A DNA stretch of 64,000 nucleotides. Source: Calliopsis andreniformis. Lineage: Eukaryota > Arthropoda > Insecta > Hymenoptera > Andrenidae. The notes under the pieces are model-generated. The model did no database searches, was not told where the DNA came from, and worked only from the letters and a program-made list of their open reading frames with translations. A program made the position numbers and the translations under genes. The stretch is from assembly GCF_051401765.1 (NCBI RefSeq), contig NC_135064.1, positions 21,736,001 to 21,800,000 of the forward strand. The letters are read 5' to 3'. Shown here piece after piece: positions 1-13,700 of this stretch (positions are counted from its first letter, which is position 1; every line of letters begins with the position of its first letter).

Positions 1-3000
1 TTTTCGTATAATTAATGGTACATGCCAGTCCGTTCCGTGATCGTTTTAATGAGAGTAATTTAACTGACGCGAAAGTTTCAACGTCGCTATGAGTCAAGAT
101 TGATTGACTGCACGTTGAAATCGCTGTCTGCTATATGTGGGTATAGCGTGGACAAAGTTTATCCGCGTGTAGATGACAAACACAGCGTATCTTCATACGG
201 CGGATGGTCAATATTTCTATGAAACCCTAACAAGGTTTGTAGTAATTGAATATCGATGTATCCTACTGATAACAAGGAAACAATTTTCGGGGCGATGTTC
301 ATCGCAACATTATTACTCGTTTTAACGAGTTGCTTCTCATTTTTTGATCATCCTGTTTTTATTATATTCGCTGTTTCGATTATTCCAATTACTATCTGAA
401 CGTGGTTCTACCTTTTGCTAATTTCACTTGTTTGCACAGCAAACATAGACAACTACATAAATGTAATAAATACACTACAGAATGAATAATGATGAGATAC
501 ATATAAACAAACACGACTTAGTAATTTCTCAGTACTTTGTCCTCACACTTTTCAGGAAGAATTATTTCCACGAATCGAGAAATCGTATCATTAACACATT
601 CGCTATTACATTCACAGACTATTATTCACACGTGAACGTATTAAAATGATTAAGTACCTACATGATACAATTACCAGCTGCTGAATGACAATGTAAACAT
701 TACTTGGTCTACGAGGATATCCAACGCGGATGCTTCAGCAGTCCCAGAACACGGCACCCAGCTGATCATTCATGCTCAGAGGTCATAAAGACCCACGCAA
801 CACAGTATCATCTCGCGAGCAAATATGAATCAGCAGTAGCGTTGATAATACGCAGCAGGCCATATTTTTGACAGAAATGAATACCTGCCCGCGTACCTGA
901 CCTCGGTTGCCCGTTGTACAGCGCTCGAGAGGGCCAGCCGGGTTTTGTTTTAAATGTTTTCCGCGCTGGAATAACGCCAGCCTGTGTCGCGCCACACCCC
1001 TCGCGCGTCCTACACCCTCCGCTGCTCCATCGGCTCCAGGGAAAAACGACAATGCCACAGCAACCCCCTCCCGCCCCGTCCACCCTTCCTTCCACCTAAA
1101 TCGTTCGGCTCATTCCCAAACCCACCTCCGCGCGAACATCCGAGCTCGTATTTCGCGCTGGCCGAAAAGCGCTCATGTGAACGCCGGAGATTTCCAGAGC
1201 TACCCGAAAAACTGTGGTAGTCATTGCTTTCAGGAGGGGTGAGCTTAGAGGGGGTGGGGTAAATCGACGTGTTAACCGGACTAAAAGTAGAACGTACATA
1301 TGGCGCGAAAAACCACGTTTTCGAATCGATTCTTTCCTGTTACTCCGCTCGTCTGTTCCGGCTCACGGTCCGCTGAATTAGCGAAAGCCAGAATTATTGG
1401 AGCTATTATGTCGATCGTTCTCTACGAAGAATCATTGCCACTGTGCCAGGGCACACTTGAACTTAGGTGTTTGACGAACCCCAAGGTTCCTGCGTTGATT
1501 GGGCCAAGGAATTGTGTTTTTTTATATGGAGAGTGGGAGTCGAGTTTCTGATAGGTTGAGTAAATAAATTGTAGAAAACAAAATTTTTATTATTTCTGAG
1601 AAGCTGATGTAGGTAATTATCCCTTCCTCGATTATACTAGAATTTCGATTTTATTTTCTATGGATATCGGTGTCTAAAAATCTGTGAAAAGGATGCTGCT
1701 CATTTCACATTTCATGCCGAGCAAATTAAATCCTCATGTTCTGCATGTTCGAATGTCCAGAATTTAAAAATATAGGGCAGTAAAGCGGATAAAAAATAGT
1801 CATGTTTTTTATGTGTGAAATAAATCAATACGTAGTTTTAAATATAACAAACAGTACGCATGAAAGCGAAAAGCCATGTTTTTGTCAGAATGGCTTACTC
1901 GAGAATGAATTGATGAGAGTTCGAATCGTCGACCGCAGCACATTGAGCGTACTAACGGTAGAAAGTTTGCTTGATCGAACGAGGCTATTTTCCGAGCGAA
2001 ACACACATTGACGCAACAAGCAAACCTTGAAAATACAAATTACTGATTAGTGGAGCGTAATTTACGTCCTTTAAACGTTGGAACTGGAATTTGTTTCAAA
2101 TTTCTGAAACACAATGTACTTTCATGGAAGAATGAAAATTGTGGAAAATACGATTGCATATAAGTCAGCCTCCATTACGAAAGAGAATGGGGAATCAGTT
2201 CTGGCAACAATACAGAACTTGGTCCACCATTAACTAGATTCGCAAGGTACTTAGGTACCTTTCATTTGCGGGAGCAGAATTGTTCGAAATGTAGGAAACT
2301 CTTGAGCAGCAGAAGGACTACCATGAAATCTCCAAAGCGGATCAGTGGGAATGTTTATATTCATTTTAGCATCTATTAGTATTCGCATTAAAACTGAAGA
2401 TCCATTCTGGCACAAACTGCTCGCAAATAGCAGTTAAACTTCGGTCCTCGTATATTCAACAGCTGCATGGAGCCTACTGGTGAAAATTCGCGGTGAATAT
2501 GTAGAAGAATGTCTAATTCGAGTAGGGAAATTGTGACATGAACGAAAATGTAATATCAGGCCCCTGCAAATAGAGTAATTTTTAATTTGCACTCATTCTA
2601 TATTTCTAAGACACTAATTAATTAATGTTACATATTTCGTAAACAGATATGAAACTAATGCAAATCCAAAACTTATTGAACAGAAATCACTAGGTGAAAG
2701 AAGAGCTCCTGCATGGAGTATGCATACCCTTTGACCTCGCTTGATTTTCAACAGAAGCAATCGTGTTTTTCGAGAGCAACGAGATGTTTCGAACGTCGAC
2801 GTTAAATAGGGCAGCTTTATCAATCAGAGCAATTATTTAAACAGCCGTTTACACGTAAACTCGGAAATCAACGCGTGTATCGAACGAACGCGCCTCATTA
2901 ATTAAATGCAATGTACCGCTGATTAGTAGTTGAGCCAATCGATTAATTATCGCTTAACACATTCTAGCGTGTCGACAATTACTTTAGCCGCGTTAAACAA

Positions 3001-6000
3001 TGGATGGAAGTTTATTATTTAACGATAATTAGTGGATACAAATATATACTTCGAATTTGTAACACTTTTATTGAACAAATCCTCGACGCTAATAAAAAGA
3101 AGAAACGTTTAATAACGAAACAAGTTTTTTAAAAATAGTACAAAAAGAAAGCAACAAAAAAAAAAAGAACCCTATACCAGTGACCATAAATTCTAAAAGA
3201 AAAACCTCAGTAAATTAAAAATGAAAGCAGAGAGCTCATAGCAAACTATTTCCAACAAAACAATACTCACTGTCTTCTGGCATTGACTTATAGTGATACA
3301 CGTTTCATCGCAAGTGAGCAAACACAGACGGGGGATATATGTTCCCGAAACCCGAACGAACTTATTACTCAGGCTAATAAAACTGAAAAAGAAGTGGAAT
3401 GGCGCGCGTCGTGCCCGTGGAAACCGCGAACGTAAACCTTGGACTGGCGGAGCGAGGAGGAACAAGGGTAGCGGTTGGAGAAAGGGCAGGGAATAAGGGT
3501 GGTAGAGGATTCGACGGGAGAAAAAGAAGAGAAGAAGGAAGAAATGGGTGGGGGGAGGATAGCAAAGTATCTCGCGCACGGCTTGAAGATAAGACGAGCG
3601 TCTTTCACGGTTCGTCGCATCTCAACAAACTCACCGCGCGACCGAGGCGAAACAGAGGGTCGAGGGAGGATATTTTCCTTAACATCTCCATCACTTTGCC
3701 TGGCTTTCTTTTCCTTTTATTCGGCCCTCCACGGTGAAATAACACTGGCTGCCGGAATTGCGCGGAAAAAGTGCTCATTTGCAGATCCCCACGCCCCCAC
3801 GCCCGACCGGCCACGATATCATCCGGCTTTGTATGAATATCGTTAAACTTTTCGTTTCAAAATGCAAAGACCGCTGCCGTAAGCCGGAATCACTGAAGGA
3901 GGATCCCTTAATAAGGGCCAACTGTCCCCCCCCTCCCTCCCTGTTCCCGCTGCTTTTCTCGTCACAATGCCCGCCATTAGATGCTGCCATATTTTCGTTC
4001 GACGAAAGAAACGAGAACGGTCTTACTACCGAGCTTCCTGGCTTTTCTTCTGTCGAGCTTTACGTTCGTATTACTTGAATCTTCGGCGTACAAGACTATC
4101 GATATCGAACAATACGTGCAGGGTTTTTGTGTCACTTGAGTAGGGTAGAAAATTGATGTCCTTAAAATTGTTGGTTTTAGAATTGTGCTGTGGCTCGGAG
4201 TAGAATTTTTAAATGATCGATGTTATTTAGTTACATGCAGTAGTAGTAGTAGTAGTAGTAGTTTTATGTAGTTAAGCTATACTTGCTTAAAATATTCTTG
4301 GAGAATTAGGAAAAGGTGACAAAGACTTTAGAAGTTTGGTAGCAAAGGACATTAGAATTAGGTTACAGCCAAACAAGCTTTTTTACATACAAAAAAAACG
4401 GGGTGAAGGTGATTTTATTTCATTTCAATATCCCTAGGCGAAACATTTCTATGGGCCTATCGAAGACATAGGAGGATAGTTTGGTGTACTTTCTTAAACT
4501 TATTTTAAAGAAAATTATTTGAATGTGTTTTAGCTTGTATTACAGCATCAGAATAAAATGTTGTTGCACGAATAACCATTATACATAACGAACGTCGATG
4601 CTCTTACACGAACTGTTGTCTACTTGTTATAAAGGAGAACCATTATGTACAGCTACCGGCTATACAATTGGATGAAAAGGTTCTGGATTACTTGACAGCG
4701 AAACAAGACCTTCGACTGTTGTGCCTCCTTTCCTTGCTTCCTTTTCCAATGTTTTTCCCTGCAGCTCTTCTATCTCGTATCATCGTTTGATCATTTCCTC
4801 GCGATTTCTGCTGGATGTTTGACTGTGTCTTTGGTCTATTTGAATTTCACTTCGTCTGCAACGCGAACTTCTGTTTTAGATTACATGCTTGGGAAAGAAT
4901 TTTTAATATCCCACGATCTTCTCACGTTTATTTGATCTCAAAGTTCGTTATATAAAACCCGTGCGCTGAAATTCCCCAAGCAGCCCCTGTCACGCATAAA
5001 TTGCTTGTAAACAATATCCTCCGTGGTGCACACTTCGCGTGTCAGCCCATATCTCATGGGCATATATGGAGTCGGGATGCATACTAAATGCTTATTGTAA
5101 AAAATGTAATTTCTGCATCGACTGGGCCCATTTTAGGTTCATAAAAAAACGAAGCTTGCACATGCAGCTCTCTAGTCATAGCTTGGCCATCATTGTTATA
5201 CAATAACTAATCAGTCAAGGACTAAAGAAATAGGAAATTTTATGAAAATTCTTCTCCTCGATCACTTGTTCGCCCAAATGTGCAAGACCAAGACGAGAGC
5301 CAAATTTACCAGAATTTTAATTCGGTATTGCCATTGAAAGGGTTGGAAACTGCAGTTCAAAGGACGGTTCCCTGTAGTTTGATATTTCTTAGAGGCCGTT
5401 GCGAAACCATTGCTGGGAAGACAAATGAACCGGAATCCCTTTGACTTTACGCGACCACGGGGCTCTGGTGAGAGGATTTCCTTCGATGTTCTACTCGTTG
5501 TCCGCAACGATTGTCGCAATTACTGCGATTAAATCGGGTTAGCCAATTACGGGAACTACGACTAAGTATTTCGTGGGCTTTGGGCGGTGTGGTTGTTCTG
5601 TAGCCTTCTGTGATCCTGGACCATAATCTTTCTTTTCAAGGAAGCAAATTTCGAGGTTCCTATGTTCTCCAGTATATTCAAATTTATATTCGTCTATAAC
5701 GTATACCTGTATATTGCCCTTATAACATTATCTTTTATATTCATACATTTAAACGAGATATAATGCAGTAGTTCCTCCCACATTAAATAAACTTCTCTTC
5801 ACAAAACGTAAAGGTAAATTGAAACTCTTTCCAGTAATGAACCACACGCGTCACAAATTAAGCAGCAAACACTATGCATCGTTAATGGATTAGCTTAATA
5901 CCTTCCCAAACGCAAACAGAACAAGAAACAAGCTTCACGCGTGACCGTACACGCTGCACCAAGATAGCGCCCATAATACCGTATACGCTGCACGTCATTC

Positions 6001-6160
6001 CGCATAAGGTTTGCTAAATTAGTGCATCCCCTACACAGCGACGTCCCACGTCGCTGCAACTCGTGCATCGCCACCAACACAGCCTCGACTTATTATTATA
6101 TCCTCGCAACGACAAACTGTATGTCCGTGTATCAAAACGAACAGGCAATTATTGAATTGA
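1..6160. other. Non-coding stretch, no gene recognised
   Basis: The stretch is AT-rich with two CpG-richer blocks at about 870-1260 and 3390-4070. Frames in those blocks are low in complexity, overlap on both strands and match no family I know. The (TAG)n repeat at 4239 and an A-run near 3156 are the only distinct elements. Confidence 0.6.
4239..4261. repeat. (TAG)n microsatellite
   Basis: This is an uninterrupted run of seven to eight TAG/AGT units in AT-rich non-coding DNA. Confidence 0.9.
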
Positions 6161-6456
6161 TTAACGAGCAAGAGATTCGAAAAGAGTGACACGAAAGCCA
6201 CGTGACTGCGGTGTTAAACTTAGAATCCATTCACTCTTCTCCGCAGTACCCTTAAAAAGGGAAACGCGGTTTCGCAACGTGGAGTCTATAGGTGTATGTA
6301 CACGGTTCTTTGTGCTCGAGGAGGTCTGCGCGAGACAGGTTCGCGAGCATCTGTACACGAGCTCGTATCCAACGAGTTATTGCGTTCCGTTGCAGATGCC
6401 CGAACAATCACGCGTTTTCCGCGTTTCAGATCGGAAGAAGAAGCAGGGGTGGATCG

Positions 6457-6494
6457 ATGGACGCGAATAACAAGAAAGGGAATCGTCCTAACAG
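6457..6494 (+). CDS. Candidate MESK2 distal first coding exon (MDANNKKGNRPN)
   Basis: The ATG at 6457 (gatcgATGgac) opens 12 codons plus two bases ending at donor ACAG|gtaggt. The phase is the one required for 51320, giving MDANNKKGNRPN-S-TMPSDS (382 residues). The 6180-6456 stretch is GC-richer than its surroundings, consistent with a leader, and has a CACGTG E-box near 6199. The intron would be about 45 kb. Evidence is structural only. Confidence 0.42.
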
Positions 6495-7527
6495 GTAGGT
6501 AGACCGAGGCGGAAATAATGACGCAAAGGCGAGATCTGTTCACGGCTCCCACGAGCCTTTTCGATGAAAACGACGGGCTTGACGAGAATGCAATTACGGT
6601 AAAGGACGTCTTGAGAATCGACGAGATTATGAATGAAGCGTGAGAGCAGACGAAAGCGTGCCGATGGCGTCGGGAATTAACCCGGTTAGCAAACACGTGT
6701 TCTGGTTTAAGGGAGTCTCGATCTTGAGGAGCAACTCGGCGGTTGAATGAGACACTTGCTCCTCAGACGAACAGAATTAACTTGACAGATTCGCGCGACA
6801 CGTGTACGTGTTGCTGTTGGGCAAATAGGTCGATTATTATCGCGTGCTGAATAATCAGGAGTCTCCTGATCTGAATTCATTCTGCAATCAGTAATATCAA
6901 CTTCAGATGTGTTCAACAGATACAAGTTCATTACTAGAATTATCAATGATTTTTTTAAAGCTACCTCTTCAGTGTTATACAGTCAATTTAACAGTTATAA
7001 TACCTACTGCAAAATGGAAGTCCCACTGTTTTATAATTACGAGTTCCTGTTTATGCAACAGAGCTTCGAAGAAGAAAATTAATCCCCTACAGCGTCCATT
7101 GTAATCTGAAATTTTCTATGCAGCAACAGGTATTTGTATAGGCTTGCTCAAAGTGGCCTGCAAGTGACATTATTCGCATATCGGAGCATGTCAGGTTTCT
7201 CTGATGGCGTAGCTTTTTTCTGACCGCTGTCACGGCCATTTATCATCAAAAATAACAGGGTCGAAGGACGAATGGAGAACATTTATTTGCGTGTTATAAA
7301 AATCTGGACTGTATGGCAGCTACTCTCCTGTCGACGTGTTTCGTTCAAACGCGACAGAAAAAACGTGAAATAGGGTAAAGAGATTCTGCGTCGTAGCCGT
7401 GCACTTTGTACGGAAGTTGTGTCGAAGACGAAAACGGTCTCTTTGAATCTAAAATGCGACAGTAACTGGAAAAGGTACGTGACACTCCGTACGATATGTA
7501 TCGAATCGTCTCGTTCCCCTCTGGAGA

Positions 7528-7733
7528 ATGCAGCCAGCCGAACGCGATATTCACGACACGATCTCCTTCATAGTTCCGATCTCTAGAGAGTCCGACGCAT
7601 TAAAGTTACATAATTTGCTTGCATTGTTTCCCAGGATTCACCCTGAAATCAAAGGCGAGGACGCTGTATACATAAGGATGTCGTTGAACGTGCGGAAAAC
7701 GGATCTCTTCTATGGAAGTATCGCTTTTATGGG
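7528..7733 (+). CDS. Candidate MESK2 distal first coding exon (68-residue tag)
   Basis: The ATG at 7528 opens 68 codons plus two bases (start MQPAERDIHDTISF) to a strong donor ATGGG|gtgagt, in phase 2 and so compatible with 51320. The peptide is well mixed in composition but I do not recognise it. It may instead be an internal exon or a chance frame. Confidence 0.28.
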
Positions 7734-7739
7734 GTGAGT

Positions 7740-10700
7740 CTTTTTTAAATCGAATATATATTTTTCTAAGTTTAGCGTTACACAGATTTATTTAAATAGG
7801 TAACTATAAACAATGTCCTTATGAACTTGACGTAAATGGGTTCGAGTTCAATTAACAAATTCTATGAGAAATTACTTATATGAGATCGTTCAACAGAATC
7901 TGAATAAAACTGGTGAATGTAGTGTGGTAATTAACGTGTTAACATTTTTCTCTATTATGTAATAATGTAGTATATTATAGCACTATAGGTTTATCCTATG
8001 TATTAGATGTAGTCTTGAATACTAGAGAAATATTTCACAAGATTTACTATCGACCACTTCTGTCATATAAAATTTCATTTCCTCCCAAGATGAGTTGCAA
8101 AGTTAGGGTTTAATAACAGGAAGAAATTTGTGATGCATATTTTTATAACTTCTAATTCTCCCGAGAGGAAATAAAGTTCGTCAGGTTTTATGCAGCATAT
8201 CCAGTATCTATTGATGTTCCAACTGAATTGAGGCAACCAGATAGGAGGAAGGAGATTCTACTCGTGAAATTTTAGTGGCCCTATAAAAGCAAATGCTTCC
8301 TCGCAAATACGTATGCTCGCATCCTCTTTCGATTCTCTGAAATCGCCAGTTATCAAAGAAGTAACACCTTATCATCTTTCCTACCGTCAGTATCTCTACT
8401 AACGACAATGTGATAGAATCAAAGCGTTATGGATCATCCGTTTTATTCTGAAATTCACTTTGTCAAATCACTTCACAAATTTATTCTCCCAGCGAATCGA
8501 AAACTTCATTTATAAAAATTAAGCACCGTTGCGTTTCTTTAAAAGCAGCAATTAATAGGCAATAATATTCAAACATCTATAGGATAATTTACTTGCATTA
8601 TTTAGTACCTTACAATTACGTACCAAAATTGCACTAAAAAATTTCACACTAAATAAGACAATTTTATTTTCACGTCAAGCAATAATAGTCTATTCCTCTG
8701 TTATTGGTTTGCGATAAACAAGTACGTAAATTGCTTTTGGGAAGAAGGAAAATAATTAAATTAATGGAAAATCTATTGAACGCCCTGTAACTGCGCCGTA
8801 AATCAAAGTATCGATCGCTGAAAAGAAAGTTGAAATGTTATTCGGGTCTTGCGATCAGGGATTTTAGAAAGAAGAGATAGTCGAGCGGAATTCAGCGTGT
8901 GGACAGGTTCGAATAGAAGCGGATAAAGTTGATCCAAGCCGGCGGAGCTTCGCGCAGGGGATCAGAAATCGGCTTAAACCTCGATACTCTCCTGCGCTTC
9001 GATGAAGAGTGCAAAGTGTAGTACGTATCATGCGAGAGAGGAGAGCTAAGGATCCTAAAAGGATTCGAGAATCTCCGAGAATTCCGATACATTTTCGTAT
9101 CTGTCCTGAAACCTCAAGCGAAGTGAAAGTTCTCTTGCCGCGTCATTGCTTAAAGCAACACTTTCAGAGGCTTCTTATCTCTTAAATGACAAAATTATGC
9201 TTGAAAAGCTAGAACGAATTTTTTTCAGAAATCTTAGAAGACTCCTTGCGATTCGGGCTAAAGACAAATGAGACAAATCTAAATTACTATCTTATGCAGG
9301 TTAAGTTTTCATCATTAATTCAAACACTAGGCAATATTTTATAATTTAGTTAGACACATATATTTTCGAAGAATTAAATTATCCTTCAAGTACTTTTCAA
9401 AAAATTCACTATAAACATAAGATCGAATCTAAATTACCACCATAAAATTAAAAATTCTATATCTTACTAATTCCTCTAATAAGGTATTGAAACTACTAAT
9501 CGTTATTTAAACTTAAAAATTCACGTGATTAAAATAATAAATTAATAAATTAACAGATGCTAAACCATGCAATAGCTGAGAAACCTAAATACATATTATG
9601 AGCTAAAATCGCGTAGGACTTTGAAGTAAATTGAGAAAAAGATTACATAAAGTCAATACCCGAGTATTAATTTTCGTTGCGAGCACAATTTCACTTCGGA
9701 ATCACATCGGTTCCCAGCGGATCATTTTCCGTGGCAGAATTTTACGAGGCAGCAGCCAGCGTTCAAGGATTTCGGAACGTGACCCGATTCCAGCCTGTAG
9801 TCCCTGGATGCAATCATCGTTTGATGCCCGAGGGATGACCGAAGAAGGGCAGCGAAGAAGGGGAAGGATTATGGAGGGAATGGACGAAGGATCGTGGTCG
9901 AGAATGAGATTTACTTGGAATTGGGAGTGCAGAGCAACAATCACAGACGATTGAATCGGCCTCGCGAGAGATATCGATTGGCAGGACTGGTCTGTGATGC
10001 TTGTTTCAAGCAGCACGAGCAAAAGGAACGCGTTGCTTTACGAGTTGTAATTCGTTGTAATTGGTTCCTTCGCTTGGATCGTTTAGGGTTCTTTGAAAGG
10101 TAGACAATTTAAGAGCTTCTTGGCTTAGGAACTGATAGCAGAAGACGATCATTCCCGCGAGTTTCTACCGAAAAAGTATTTCAGGAGGCACGAAGACATG
10201 ATATCGGGCTTGTAAAAGTTTCTTCAAGAGCTATGCAGGTGGGGGTACTGCAGGAGAGATTATCTGACGGTAGGAATTAATTTTCAGAAAAAGTGTTTGT
10301 TAATTTAAGTTTTCACGTCTTAAACGAGCAAAGTTTCTCCATCCGAAAATGTTCAGCGAGGTCTGTATCCCTTTAAATACTTTGTCTAACATTTTCACGC
10401 CTGCAATTGATTAACACTATTTTTTTGCTACTTTAATTACTAACTATAAGGACTATAACTCATCGAATTATAAGAGCAGTAGATATTTAACAGGATTATT
10501 GAAATATTTATGATATAATTTTAGCCCAGTATTAAAGCCTGATTCGCAACAATTACGTGTGTAAGTATGGACTCAGTATTATGATGTGATATGATACGAT
10601 GTTTAGGAATATGAGAGCAAGCAGTGCACCATAAAATATTTGTACTTGAATGTAGATGCATCCGATATCATGGCCTTTGTTCTTGGCTTATCAGCACAAT

Positions 10701-13700
10701 AACAATCTAATTCACGCGCGTTCGTGTGTACGAGGCTTTAATGCACACGAGGATGCACTATACTTAGTTACAACCAAGTCTCGCGCACGACGTATAATCC
10801 GCTCCTAATACGGTTTGTAATCTCATATCGCAGTTCCTTTACACACCAAAAGACGTATCCATACACCTATCTCCTCAGAGGTACTACATCAGATTTGCAT
10901 ACGTCAAGTTTGGTTCTAACCTTTTCACCATATGCTAATTTGAATTTTGACGCCGTTCTATATTATCCTCCATTGAAGTTCTCGTAAGATACAAGGACAA
11001 CCAGTAGAAATGATTAAAACTCTTCTAAATAGAATGATAATACAGACTAGATAACAAATAACAGAAGGAGAATTATAAACAGAAGCTTTTCTAAAATGGT
11101 GTTATCTTTAAAACAAAGAAACTTTTCTATTTATTCTACCTCTCGTCTACAACGTCTGAATTATTTGAAGAAAAGGTAACAAGTGCGATTTCAGCTCCAA
11201 GACTTGTCGGAGGAAAGGCAGGAATTTTCGCAGCAAAAGGAAGTAAAGAGAGAAAGTAGAACATGAAGGTAAAGGGAGCGCAAACATAATCTAACCAGAA
11301 GTTTTTCGACGGTACTGCATTGGGAGATACACAACGTATCTGAAAGTTTACGAACTTAGAGAAGGGTTTTACTTATGTATTAGTTCATCACTGGAACGAC
11401 TATTGCCGAGACAGATCCAGCTGCGCCCATGTTGCACTCACCCTCCCTTCTTTCACTTTTTCCTTCTCGGCCGTCTTAAGTATTTATGAAAAACATTAAG
11501 GCACTCGAACACGATCTAGGATACAGACGTTGATGGAAATATCCACTATAATAAATTGAATCAATTTAAAGTAGGAATGCTAAACTGAATTTCATCCATC
11601 TGTCAAAGGCACTTCTTCCTCCATTAGAATATTCTATTCATCCCCTACTGTGACATACAAACCTTATCTAAAATATAAAGAAGTACAACGACGGAACTAT
11701 TAAAAAAATCGTTAATAATATAGTACATAAAAATCATATATAAAAAAATAATATAGTATATAAAAGTCGCCTGACAGTCAACATGTTAGTAACGCTCCTT
11801 TTCAGTACGTTCGTCCCAAGAGTCGTAACTCCTATGGTACTTTCACGCGCGAAGAGAAAGAGTCGGAAAATGGCTATGCCAATGAATTCCACGAGCATTC
11901 CTCTCGAGGTAAGAGTGGAAAAGACGCAGCAGGACGTACGATAATAGATTAGATCGCTGCGTTAATGCTGGAAAGTCAGGTCACGGCGGCTTAAGTACAT
12001 ACTGTATGCCATTTCGCGCACGTGGCCGCGTAACCGCGCGGTTTACTCGACAAGGCTGTTCTAGAAAACTGAGAAGGGTACCAGGCTTAAGGTTCTTAAA
12101 GGTTCATCTTCAAATATTTAATGAAGCCTCGCGCTGGATTATTGCATTTTTAATGCATCGTGGCCACAGGGGAGCCGTATCCTTGACGAGGAGCAAGTTT
12201 CCATGTGGATTTGCGAGGAGCTGGCGAAAATGGTGAAACAGAGAGGGGGGAGGGAGGAGAAAAATCCGCATGGTCGCACAAAATAATAGTTGAGAGACAT
12301 CCCTAGTCAGGAATCCTTGAAAGGAAGAGCATTTGCCTCCGTCAAGATTTCGATTTAATAATACATCGCTTCGGACCAGATTCTGCATCACAGTTTTTTA
12401 GCCAGTAATGTTCTTTTCGTGTAAACACTTTTCTCGCTTTACCGCGGACTTTCTCCACACTGTCTTGCGGACTTTTTATACAGCCGATCGTAGACCTTTT
12501 AGCACACATGCTTCTATGCATACCGACTTGACGATTAGAACTTTCGTCTTTATGTCTCAGCGGTGGTCTCGCTGTATACTGTGAAATACACGTCGTATAT
12601 GTTGAAGTGGAGAAACATCTCTGAATGCATTAGGTCGGGCAGCATTTTCGCTGGGTTCTTAAATTCTTAACTACACCTCGACTCCTGTTATGCTAGTGCA
12701 AGCGGTATGGATCTAGCTTTTTACTAAGAATACTGGTTATTGAAAATTCTCAATCATTTTTTATTATTAAAATAGAACGATGCAAAAGACAACTGTAAAC
12801 AGAAGAGAAACTGGAGAAAGAAAGTAATTTCAAAAATAAATTTCGCTTCCTGTTAAAGAATCTAAAAAACTGTTTTATTTTCTAGAGTTCTCCAGTACTA
12901 TATAAATAGGGCATAAAGATCTCATCTGAATTGTAAAAGTGTATTTCCATTACACTGTCGTACTTCGAAAATAGGAACGAACTTACTACGTACAAGCTCT
13001 GTTGAATAAATCCTTCTGGAGTCTGAAATATTCCCAGTCGAAAGTTTACGATTTAGCTAAAACACTCCTTCCCTGTTTAAGGACTCCGCCCTTTTGTCGA
13101 GGGATATAATTTTCGTTTTTCTCGTGTTCATCTGCATGTTGCGCAGCTGTAGTCTCTAAATGCGTTATTAAGGTTCACGATCGAAGTTGTACAACGAAAA
13201 GGAAGAGCGGGGCGATGGAAGGGGAGAGTAGAAAATGCTGTTAGCCGGTGTTCCCTGTACGAGAAAACGTAATTTCAGCTATTAACCGGCAACAAGGTTG
13301 TTCCTCTCAACTATCTAACCAGCCACAGATATTCCCGCGTAAAGAGAGAAAGAGATTCAGCCAGGGACTTTTACACGGTTCGTTATGATTTCAGGCAGAG
13401 CCACCGTATTTTCTTAGAGATTCACAATGCTTTCATTTCATGTTTTTACCGCATAAAGCGATAGAATTCGTTCGAATGAAAAGGTATATCGGGCAGATTC
13501 AACCTTCTCTATTTTCAATATTTTCCTTCGCCCCTTCCTCAAATAAACATTTCAATTTCAGCATATTGAATTCGACTCGTACACAAGATTAATTGCTCTC
13601 TATATTCGGGACCTGTGTTATTCTTTGCTTCCACGTGTACCTCCTCTCATTTCTCCGCTTCTCTAATAAGCAATAAACTCTCTACATTCATTAAACTGGT

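Noticed and set aside
3193..3846. Several overlapping frames on both strands
   Set aside because: They are low-complexity polypyrimidine/polypurine translations, and both strands are open because of base composition.
9894..10103. Frame ending at GAAAG|gtagac in the phase compatible with 51320
   Set aside because: It has no ATG (opens at GTG) and the donor is weak.
11852..11908. ATG-initiated frame ending at CTCGAG|gtaaga after a TCAGTA initiator-like motif
   Set aside because: The donor is phase 0, which would frameshift into the shared exon at 51320.
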